From assembly GCF_016093275.1 (NCBI RefSeq), contig NZ_JAEDAK010000010.1, positions 62,001 through 126,000 of the forward strand: 64,000 nt of DNA, written 5' to 3'. Below the pieces are notes generated by a model. The model was not told where the DNA came from, made no database searches, and was given only the letters and a program-made list of their open reading frames with translations. Positions 7,902-15,449 of this stretch are shown here, one piece after another. The stretch's first letter is position 1. The number at the start of each line of letters is the position of its first letter. This DNA comes from Inhella proteolytica (GTDB lineage: Bacteria > Pseudomonadota > Gammaproteobacteria > Burkholderiales > Burkholderiaceae_C). The position numbers and the translations under genes were made by a program.

Positions 7902-9041
7902 TCATGCGATTACTTTGGCCGATCGAAGCGTGGTCCGTAGCCCATCCATCGTCAGCTGGGTCGGGTCAGCGACACCATGCTCTCGTGCGACCTGGCGAAC
8001 CAGGTCGTCCATCTCAACCGACAAACTTGTGAGTCCTTCAAACTTCTTCTCGGTATCCAGAATGGTCCGAAGGCCGTCTGGCGTCTTGAGTTTCCTCGCC
8101 TCGGTGCGGTTCAACGCCAGGTGGTCGAGGTGGCGCTGTGCCTCCCCAAGAATCGACAACTCGGACACGATGCCGTAGCGGAGCCATGTCTCGTCGGCGT
8201 GATACATAAGGGCTGCGATATCGAAGCTGGGTAGTGCGACGGTGCGGCCGTCAGCTTCCATGTCGGCCTTGAGCTGCTTGCATAGGCGAATGGCCTTGCG
8301 CAATCCGCCGTAGGTGGCTTTGCATTGCTCGGCGATTCGGTGGATGTGCAGGAACGGTAGGTTTTCGATCGTCCTGCCATCGCTGGCATCGAGGATGGTG
8401 ACGCCACGGTCTCGCTCGAGTTGCGACTGCTGGTACTCGGCGGTGTCATGCCAGTGGGATGGAACGACGTCGACAACGCGCCTTAGTGATCCTCCCGCGA
8501 TGCTGACCGCCTTCGAACCGGGTTCCACCTGAGCCCGTGGAAACGCGTCCTCCAGGCAGGTCACGATCCCGCGACGCAGATTCGCAAGCACCGTGGGAGA
8601 CATCCTGGCAGGTAAGCCAAGGTACATCCCGCGGCCGGCCGCGACGCCGTGGCGTTCGTAGGTGAGATGACTCTTGTCTAGCGCCAAGATGTCGACGTCG
8701 CTGACGCGTCGGATATGGATGTCGAGCGCGACCGAGCCCTGGAGGCGGTACTCAGTCGGAATGCCTCGAGCGGACAGACGCGGCTTGAGTTGATCCTCGA
8801 CTCGTTTAGCCTCCTCACGGCTCACCCGCGTGTACTGAGCGTCGACGGGCTGCATGGCCCCGATCGCATAGGCAGTAAAGGGCTTGCTCTGGCGCTTCTC
8901 CTCCCACGACTCATTTGAAGCCGTCAGCGACTTGATCAACGCGTCACGGGTCTCAGCCGCATCCAGCAGCGTACGTGCCGGACGGTCATCACCCACGCGC
9001 CGGGCGCGCAATTGGATCAACCGCTTTTGTATGTCGGCCAT
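7902..9041 (-). CDS. CD-NTase-like nucleotidyltransferase (first of two)
   Basis: A 379-residue nucleotidyltransferase heading the operon. An about 95-residue helical N-terminal region precedes the core. LQGSVALD gives Gly102-Ser103, VSDVDILAL gives Asp115 and Asp117, and RRVVDVV gives Asp191, so the three-carboxylate site is complete. AGGGAGGAC upstream of the ATG at 9041 is a strong ribosome-binding site. It is longer than the second CD-NTase and shares little with it beyond the active site. The product is probably a cyclic di- or trinucleotide; partners in known CBASS make c-di or c-tri species that activate CapV. No ubiquitin-like, HORMA or TRIP13 accessory gene is present, which fits a type I layout. 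Confidence 0.82.
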   Translation of the reverse strand: MADIQKRLIQLRARRVGDDRPARTLLDAAETRDALIKSLTASNESWEEKRQSKPFTAYAIGAMQPVDAQYTRVSREEAKRVEDQLKPRLSARGIPTEYRLQGSVALDIHIRRVSDVDILALDKSHLTYERHGVAAGRGMYLGLPARMSPTVLANLRRGIVTCLEDAFPRAQVEPGSKAVSIAGGSLRRVVDVVPSHWHDTAEYQQSQLERDRGVTILDASDGRTIENLPFLHIHRIAEQCKATYGGLRKAIRLCKQLKADMEADGRTVALPSFDIAALMYHADETWLRYGIVSELSILGEAQRHLDHLALNRTEARKLKTPDGLRTILDTEKKFEGLTSLSVEMDDLVRQVAREHGVADPTQLTMDGLRTTLRSAKVIA

Positions 9042-9535
9042 GCGTCCTCCCTGGACCCATCTGTTCTAGTGCCCTCTGGAGCACTCTTGCGCTCCAGGGG
9101 CTGCTTGGCATGAGCCGCGATGCTAGCGGTGGCACAAGGACCGCGGCCGCTCGCGCGCTGTACCGCCAGTTGAATGGCCGATGCGGGTCGAAGCAGCCGC
9201 TCAGACTGCTGGCAGCGAATGGCTCAGTTCAGCCTACAGCCGAAGTCGGTTCTGCAGCGGTTGCTGCCGTTCGCCGCTGGCGACTCATTCGGTCGTTCTC
9301 GGCCAAGAGCCGACGCTGCCCAGCGGTTGCTATCGGGCCGTCCCCACCCTCACATCGATGCCGAACGCGCGTGCCGTCGAGCTCAGCTCGACCATGCCTC
9401 GTCCAACCGACATCGGCCTCCGCCGCATCGGGTGCTCTTCGGTCGTCCCTTGAGACGACGTCTTGACCATGACTCAGTCCGTCTCCCTTATCCTGGATCG
9501 CAGGAAGCGCCACGCTGTGGCGAGAGTCTTTGCAC
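9042..9535. other. intergenic region between the two defence modules
   Basis: About 490 bases between the divergent CD-NTase and STAND NTPase genes. The open frames here are short, mutually overlapping and lack ribosome-binding sites, so I see no gene. It must hold both promoters. The only distinct structure I found is the 17-bp palindrome at 9376-9392. The composition is slightly less GC-biased than the flanking coding sequence. Confidence 0.6.
9376..9392. promoter_or_regulatory. 17-bp perfect palindrome upstream of the STAND gene
   Basis: Arms of eight bases (GTCGAGCT and AGCTCGAC) around one central base, about 145 bases before the STAND start and 335 before the CD-NTase start. It could be an operator for a regulator common to both modules. 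With one unpaired base it is a poor terminator, and no T-run follows. The functional meaning is inferred from position only. Confidence 0.3.
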
Positions 9536-12500
9536 ATGAGCATGAAGGAAGACACCGAGCGCGATCCCCTCACGGGCACCCAGGTGATGAGCGCCGTCGC
9601 CACAGGCGGCGGCGGAGGGATCTTCCAGGCTCGCGTGGGAGCTCTCTACCTGGCAAACATGCTTACAGGCCTGCCTACGGCCTTCTGCTTGCATGGCTGC
9701 CGCGTCGATACCCTCCGATTTGAGGCCCGCTACACCGGGGCCCACACCGACGACATTTACTGCCAGATCAGCCGCATCGGTACGACTTGGCATCAGTTCA
9801 TCCAGTGCAAGCGGGGCCTGAACGCCACAGCTGGCGACACGGACTTCATCGACAGCCTGCAAGGGGCCTGGCGAGACTTCCTGAGGGTTGAAGGGACTCC
9901 CTTCGTTCGTGGCCATGACGTGCTGGTGATTGCCACCATCGCGCCCGCGACCTCAGCCAATCAAGCCGCCAAACGGCTATGCGAGCTATCCCGGGCCTCT
10001 GTTGACTTGGCGGACTTCCTCCTCAAGCTGGAGTCGAAGCTGTTTGACCGCAAGCACAGGGCCACTTGGGCGGCCTTCAAGACGGTTTCCCAGGCCACCC
10101 TTGGGGACAAATACACCGAGGAGCTTGTCTTCGAGCTGCTGCAGCACCTGCGAGTCGACATTCACGACCTAGCAAATGACACGTCTCAGGAACTGAGCCT
10201 CGTCCAAGCGCTGCTAACCTCCGGGCAGCCGAGTGACTCAGGTGAGGCCGTCTGGGACGGATTGTTCGCCTATGTACAAGAACATGGCATCTCGGTAGGC
10301 ACAGTAAACCGACAGACCTGGCCCTCAACTGCCAAGGCGGGTTTGCAGGAAATGGTGAGCCGCCTGAGCAGCCACCGAGGCCTTGGCAGCGCTGCCGAAC
10401 GCATGAGCGAGCGTGCACTGATGCAGCTGTCGCTGATATCAGCCAAGCTTCCCAACGATGCGCACATACCGCGAGGCGATTGTGTTGCGCGTGTGCTTGC
10501 AAGCTTCGATGAGCGCCAGTTGGCTATCGTGACCGGAGGCCCGGGTGCGGGCAAGTCAGCAGTCGTCTCGGAGCTGACGCCCCTGCTGCGAGAGTCCGGT
10601 CCGCTCTTCTTCTTTCGAGCCGACGAGCTCGAAGCGCCTGGCCTGGCTGCAGTTCAGTCCCTGCAAGGCCTACCCGATCCGGTTCTTAGCCTGTCTGCAA
10701 TGTTGTGCGCAGGACGGCCCACCGTTGTCATCGACTCCATGGAGAAATTCCTCGAAGGCAGCAATCGCGGGGCTCTCGAGGAACTGCTGGCGCTCGTTCG
10801 CAAAAACAAGCAGGCACGGCTATGCGTAACGACTCGCTCGTATGCGCTCAACAGCCTCTACTTGAACTTTCTCTCTAGCCTTCCGCACCAGGTGGTCGAT
10901 GTCCCTTCGCTCACGGACGCCGAGGTAGCCGCTGCGGTCGCCGGTAGCGCACTTGAAAACGCTTTATACCGAGACGCTGGTGTGCGTGAGGTGCTGAGGG
11001 CACCGTACTACCTGAAACTGGCCTTCACCTACATCGCTGCGCAAGGAACACTGCCTCCAGCCTCCGGCAATGACCTTCGGCGCCTCCTATGGAAGGAACG
11101 TGTTGCGCCCAGCATGAGCCCTGCAGGGATGGCGACCAGGCGCCAAGCCGCCTTTGACGAGGTCTGCTACCAGCGCACTGACCGCTTCGCGCAGTTCGTA
11201 GATGCGCCATCAGACGCCGAGGCGGTGGCGGCGCTCATTCAAGACTCCGTCCTGGCCAGAGACAGCACCGACAGAGTAGCCCCTGCCCATGACGTGCTGG
11301 AGGACTGGTCGCTCATTTTTCGCGTGGAGCGCGAAGTGCGGTCTGCTGAACGAGACTGGGTTGCCTTGTTTGCAAGACTTGGCTCGCACGCGGGTATGCG
11401 CCGAGCCCTGCGATCCTGGACGGCCGAGAAGTCAGCCGTCGGTGATGAAGACGCTTACGCCTTGCTTGAGGCGGCGCTCAGACCCGACCTGGCGATGCCA
11501 CAGCTGTGGCGCGACGAGGTAGCAATTGGGCTCCTGCGCTCAGAGCGCGTGGAAGAACTCGTCGCAAAGCTTGGAAGCAGCGGCGCCTTCAACAACGCTG
11601 CGCTGCTCCAGCGCCTGAGCCACCTGTTGCGGGTTGCTTGCAAGGGTCCCACGGCACTCGACTACTCGCAGCTTGCTGACGATCCTGCGCACAAGGAAGT
11701 CTTGGCTCGTATTGGGATGGCTGCTCCCGTCGGCAAGGCCTGGGACGTAATGACTTCGCTTGTCACCAAGACATTCCCGAGCTTGCCGCCCGAAGCGCAC
11801 GGCTGGGTCGTTCAACTCGCCGAAGACGCGATTGCCCACAACGCGCAGTGGTGGGAGCCGTCGCACCGCGTCCTCGATGTCTTCAAGCTTGCGGAGCACT
11901 TCTGCTGGCGGGATAACGACCCTTGGTATAGAGAGAGGTCACTTGGCCAACGCTTCTATGCGCTCCTCTGCAGCACCTGCGGGGCAGACGGGCCTCGGTT
12001 CAAGGCCTACGTCGACGCGCTCATTGAGCGACTGGCGAAGGCAACCGAGAGCAGAGATGGTTACGCGGAAGAGCGCCTCGAGTACCTTACCAACTTCAAG
12101 CACAGCAGGGAAGCGAGCTGCTTTCAACCGGAACTGGTGCGCAGGGCCTTCCGAGCCCTCTACGTCGAGACCGAGCCGCAGAAACATCGGGGGTTCGGCA
12201 TGAACGGCTGGGAGGCCGACATGGGCCTCAGCGGGAGGGCTGCACACGCCTTCTGGCCCGCTTCGGTCATGCAGGGCCCATTTCGGAATCTCTTACTTTT
12301 CTCGTTTGCTAAGAGCCTCGTATTTGTTATCGAACTTTGCAATCACGCAGCAGAGCACTTCGCGAAGAATCGCCCCGATCAGGTGTCTGTAATTGAGGCC
12401 GCGTGGAGCCCCAATGGCAGGCCACACATCCACGATTGGAGACTCTGGGCCGCATACCGCGGGATGTCAGTCTCCAGCGACATCTTGGCAAGCGCCCTCA

Positions 12501-14605
12501 TGTCGCTGGAGGAACGCCTTCTCATCGACGCAAAGTCACAGCCTGAGCTGATCAAACACGCGCTTGAATTCATCCTCGACCGAGGCACTTCAAGCTTCAC
12601 CACGAGTGTGGCGGCCAGCCTGATGACGGCTCATCCGAGTCTGGTCACAGAGAAGATGTTGGGCATCTTTAAGAGTCCGTGGTTCTTTGTCGACGACTTT
12701 TCCCGCTGCCAGCAAGATCCGCTAGCGCTCGCGATACATGGCGGACACGATGGACTGGACGGCGAGCGGCAGAAGGAACGGGTTGCAAGCAAGAATCTCC
12801 CGCACAGACGCTACCACTTGGAAGACCTAGCGCTTCAACTTCAGCTGAGTCGCTTGGACCTTCGTGAGGCGATCTTTGCAATCCTGGACCAGCATAAGGC
12901 AGCCCTGCCAGCGAACCCAGAGGACGCTCGGTCCTGGCGCATAGCTCTTAAGCGCATGGATCTTCGGGAGTTGAAGGTCGGCAAGCAAGTTGAGGGCGGA
13001 AGAGCGGTGACCCTTGAAATTGCCAACTTGGAACCTGAGTTGCAGCAGGCAAGCGCTCGAGCGGGAGAGCGCTTGCGGTGGATGGACCGGCTGTCGGCTA
13101 TTCGGCTATGGGCAGCAGCGATAACACGACCAGACACGGTCTCCGATCCCAATCGAGCCGATAGCTTCTCCTCCCCAACGGAGGTGTTTGACGAGTTCTT
13201 GAAGGTCCGCGAGGAGTTCACCGACGACGACAGCGCAATGCTCATCGGCCTGCAGGATGAGCTTCCGTGCGCGCTGATTCAGCGTTGGCCAGAGGACTCG
13301 TCTCCGGCCCTTCAATGGGCCCGGCATTACCTCATCGCGACAACCGCACAGAAGCCGGACAAAGACACATGGGTGCAACGCGGGCCGATGGAAGGTGAGC
13401 TCAGGTTTCGTACCTTGGTGATGCTCGCGAGCAGAAGCCCCTCGCTGCCCAACATGCCGACAGCACTGGCGAACATCGTCACCGAGCCGGTTTGGCAGGT
13501 AAGGCGCGCAGCGGCGAATGCCATTTCGGATGTCGTGAGAGCTCAGCAGCCAGAGCTGGCCGCCGTGCTCACTTGGGGCCTAGCTCACTACGCGGAGTCC
13601 CTGGAGACGATGATCTCGTGCCCACGTGGCCGACGGCGAGACCTGGTCGACGGCGCTCGGGACGCAACCGTCAAGGTTCTGCTTCGCGCCTTGGCAATCG
13701 GCAAACCTGGCGAAATGCCGGTTCCAACGAGTCTTGTTGCTGCCAAGGAATGGACGATCGCACTAGATGCCGCCAGGACAGAGTCGCCGGGGACATGGCG
13801 GGTTAGAGCGCTCGCAGCGCTGGTGCGCCTTATGGCGGATCAGGAAGGAAAGCCCCGAGTCGATCCCCATGACCCTGGACATGTTGACTTTGAAGCTCGT
13901 AGGGACACGGGGGACCTTCTAGCTTGCGAGCTTCTGGCGCAGCCGTCTAGGGAGGGCCCAGCTTTCGAACTGCTGGCTTACTGTTTAAAGAACGCTCCTG
14001 AATTGAGCGAACGAGTACTCGAGTCGACTCTCATGGCGAGCATGAAGCAGGAGTACGCGAACGCTGAAGCATTCTGGCGAGTCTGGGATGAAGCCATTGC
14101 CACCGTCCTTGGCGATCCGTCCCTTAGGACTCGCTCGAGGCGGTCATTCAGCAGGTTCGACAAGGTTCTTCGAACCTTGCTGCTTTGTTCGGTTCCTTGG
14201 ATGAACACGCGGTACGACCTACCCCTTCTGCAGCACCGACCCGCCTTCATTGCGCACTGCCTCAGGGCGGCAGGGGACAGCCTGCCCGCACTAGAGAACT
14301 TGCTTCGACTCATGGCTGGCATTGGCCGGACACAAGCAGTGCCTGCCGCTGTACCGCAGCTTCGAGATGCGATTCGCAGCGCCCCAGCCGACCTGTTCGA
14401 TGATGAGAACTGTCTTTGGGATGCGGAGACTATCTGCCGTGTGGCAGTGCATGAGAACCGTCCGGCGCTCATGCGAGACGTCACCCTGCGAAGGGCGACG
14501 CTCGATGTGCTTGACCGGCTCGTAGACGCAGGATCTTCCCTAGCCTTTCAGCTCAGAGACTACCTAGCATCTTCCGCAACGACACCTAGCGCCGCCATCG
14601 ATTGA
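9536..14605 (+). CDS. Avs-type STAND NTPase with N-terminal DUF4297/Cap4-like nuclease
   Basis: A 1689-residue defence protein candidate. Residues about 15-200 resemble the DUF4297/Cap4 double-strand DNA nuclease: a GGIFQARVGALYL opening, Asp73 in HTDDIYCQ, then Gln90-Cys-Lys92 (QCK), the E/Q-x-K half of a PD-(D/E)XK site. The central STAND ATPase has Walker A GGPGAGKS (334-341), Walker B VVIDSME (Asp400), a CVTTRS sensor and a winged-helix HDVLEDW at 585-591. The remaining 1000 residues are helical repeats, the place where Avs proteins sense phage proteins. I prefer the ATG at 9536; a TTG two codons upstream is possible. The gene stands alone and is divergent from the CBASS-like operon. Whether it matches a known Avs type or a new sensor class needs comparison of the C-terminus. 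Confidence 0.82.
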   Translation: MSMKEDTERDPLTGTQVMSAVATGGGGGIFQARVGALYLANMLTGLPTAFCLHGCRVDTLRFEARYTGAHTDDIYCQISRIGTTWHQFIQCKRGLNATAGDTDFIDSLQGAWRDFLRVEGTPFVRGHDVLVIATIAPATSANQAAKRLCELSRASVDLADFLLKLESKLFDRKHRATWAAFKTVSQATLGDKYTEELVFELLQHLRVDIHDLANDTSQELSLVQALLTSGQPSDSGEAVWDGLFAYVQEHGISVGTVNRQTWPSTAKAGLQEMVSRLSSHRGLGSAAERMSERALMQLSLISAKLPNDAHIPRGDCVARVLASFDERQLAIVTGGPGAGKSAVVSELTPLLRESGPLFFFRADELEAPGLAAVQSLQGLPDPVLSLSAMLCAGRPTVVIDSMEKFLEGSNRGALEELLALVRKNKQARLCVTTRSYALNSLYLNFLSSLPHQVVDVPSLTDAEVAAAVAGSALENALYRDAGVREVLRAPYYLKLAFTYIAAQGTLPPASGNDLRRLLWKERVAPSMSPAGMATRRQAAFDEVCYQRTDRFAQFVDAPSDAEAVAALIQDSVLARDSTDRVAPAHDVLEDWSLIFRVEREVRSAERDWVALFARLGSHAGMRRALRSWTAEKSAVGDEDAYALLEAALRPDLAMPQLWRDEVAIGLLRSERVEELVAKLGSSGAFNNAALLQRLSHLLRVACKGPTALDYSQLADDPAHKEVLARIGMAAPVGKAWDVMTSLVTKTFPSLPPEAHGWVVQLAEDAIAHNAQWWEPSHRVLDVFKLAEHFCWRDNDPWYRERSLGQRFYALLCSTCGADGPRFKAYVDALIERLAKATESRDGYAEERLEYLTNFKHSREASCFQPELVRRAFRALYVETEPQKHRGFGMNGWEADMGLSGRAAHAFWPASVMQGPFRNLLLFSFAKSLVFVIELCNHAAEHFAKNRPDQVSVIEAAWSPNGRPHIHDWRLWAAYRGMSVSSDILASALMSLEERLLIDAKSQPELIKHALEFILDRGTSSFTTSVAASLMTAHPSLVTEKMLGIFKSPWFFVDDFSRCQQDPLALAIHGGHDGLDGERQKERVASKNLPHRRYHLEDLALQLQLSRLDLREAIFAILDQHKAALPANPEDARSWRIALKRMDLRELKVGKQVEGGRAVTLEIANLEPELQQASARAGERLRWMDRLSAIRLWAAAITRPDTVSDPNRADSFSSPTEVFDEFLKVREEFTDDDSAMLIGLQDELPCALIQRWPEDSSPALQWARHYLIATTAQKPDKDTWVQRGPMEGELRFRTLVMLASRSPSLPNMPTALANIVTEPVWQVRRAAANAISDVVRAQQPELAAVLTWGLAHYAESLETMISCPRGRRRDLVDGARDATVKVLLRALAIGKPGEMPVPTSLVAAKEWTIALDAARTESPGTWRVRALAALVRLMADQEGKPRVDPHDPGHVDFEARRDTGDLLACELLAQPSREGPAFELLAYCLKNAPELSERVLESTLMASMKQEYANAEAFWRVWDEAIATVLGDPSLRTRSRRSFSRFDKVLRTLLLCSVPWMNTRYDLPLLQHRPAFIAHCLRAAGDSLPALENLLRLMAGIGRTQAVPAAVPQLRDAIRSAPADLFDDENCLWDAETICRVAVHENRPALMRDVTLRRATLDVLDRLVDAGSSLAFQLRDYLASSATTPSAAID

Positions 14606-14996
14606 TGGTCGATAGCAGGCCCGAAGCCTCTCGATCGGTGGCCAGGGAAACCGAGATCAACGTCGGGCGGCAAAGTTAGGGCCTGATCGTTGGCGCAAGC
14701 CAAGATGCAATGGAAGGAATGGCTCCAGCGTTGAGCGACGGCTTTAAGGCAATGAGTTCTTGCCTACCGATGACCGCAACAGGTCGATCGCCGGCCGCCG
14801 CGAATGGCCGCTGACAGGCAATCGACTTCGCGCTTCTGTCGCGTCAATTTGCCCGATGGGCGACCGGCAGCTCCCAGCCTGAACGCGACGGTAGAAGTTG
14901 CTGCCTCAACGGTGGGCCATGATGCTGAGTTAGGCGATGCCAAACTGCACCACACCTAGCACTTGGCGGCCAGGTTCATCTGTGAAGGCGCCGCAT
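14606..14996. other. non-coding stretch between the STAND gene and the tandem repeat
   Basis: About 390 bases without a convincing gene. The longest frame, 63 codons on the minus strand at 14764-14955, has no ribosome-binding site and an unlikely composition. I see no terminator with a T-run directly after the STAND stop, and no attachment-site repeat of the tRNA end. If the element was inserted at the tRNA, its right junction must be at or just left of 15129. Confidence 0.5.
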
Positions 14997-15057
14997 GGGC
15001 CGCGTGGGCCGCGTGGGCCGCGTGGGCCGCGTGGGCCGCGTGGGCCGCGTGGGCCGC
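14997..15057. repeat. 9-bp tandem repeat, six units plus a partial seventh
   Basis: Six exact copies of GGGCCGCGT from 14997 to 15050, then GGGCCGC at 15051-15057. No unit differs from the others, so the array is young or kept uniform. The nine-base period preserves frame and gives a Gly-Pro-Arg series, but no supported gene covers it. It lies between the accessory region and the tRNA-Thr terminator. Slippage at such GC-rich units is likely, so copy number may vary among strains. Confidence 0.9.
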
Positions 15058-15070
15058 AACTGCGGCCCAC
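15049..15070. repeat. 22-bp perfect inverted repeat (10-bp arms)
   Basis: GTGGGCCGCA at 15049-15058, two bases, and its exact complement TGCGGCCCAC at 15061-15070. The left arm is built from the last tandem unit. It would form a very stable GC hairpin on either strand but no T-run follows it. On the minus strand it lies just past the tRNA-Thr terminator. Confidence 0.75.
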
Positions 15071-15081
15071 GGCCCAGAAAC

Positions 15082-15110
15082 AAAAAGGGCCTGACCGAAG
15101 CCAAGCCCTT
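15082..15110 (-). terminator. Rho-independent terminator of tRNA-Thr
   Basis: Read on the minus strand: AAGGGC, an inner TGGC stem capped by TTCG, GTCA, then GCCCTTTTTG. The outer stem is six pairs, the inner four, and five T residues follow. It begins about 18 bases after the tRNA CCA end, which fits termination of the tRNA transcript. Confidence 0.8.
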
Positions 15111-15128
15111 ATTGCAACTGGAGTTTTT

Positions 15129-15204
15129 TGGTGCCGGTGAGAGGAGTCGAACCCCCGACCTTCGCATTACGAATGCGCTGCTCTACCAACTGAGCTACAC
15201 CGGC
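15129..15204 (-). tRNA. tRNA-Thr (anticodon CGT)
   Basis: A 76-base cloverleaf with encoded CCA. The acceptor stem GCCGGTG pairs with CACCGGC, followed by discriminator A and CCA (complement at 15129-15131). The D arm reads AGCTCAGTTGGTAGAGC, and the anticodon stem GCATT/AATGC encloses CGT. The T arm contains GGTTCGA. It decodes ACG. The 3' end points toward the accessory region, and tRNA 3' ends are the usual target of tyrosine recombinases such as the one at 3877-5145. Confidence 0.95.
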
Positions 15205-15449
15205 ACGGTGCGAAGCCCAAGAGTATATAGGCACTGGCGGCCCATTTGCGGCTCTGGAGCTCCGTTCCGTGATCCCTTGCGCAGGAAATGCGCCCCCACA
15301 TCTCGGGTGTTGCAGAGCTGCGGGCAAATCCTCATGCGCTTGCATTGACGCTTGAGCGGCTGCCGGCCGACGATCGCGCCTACACGCCGAACGTGGCCGG
15401 CGCCCCTGCAGTTCCAGGATTGGAGCCACCTGTCTAAACGGAGTGGTTG

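Noticed and set aside
5951..14814. Shared 11-mer TGGCCGCTGAC in two intergenic parts of the island
   Set aside because: A GC-rich 11-mer can recur by chance in 64 kb, and the flanks do not extend the match.
14937..15140. Short collagen-like Gly-Pro-Arg reading frame over the tandem repeat
   Set aside because: It arises from the nine-base unit alone and runs into the terminator and tRNA gene; no ribosome-binding site.
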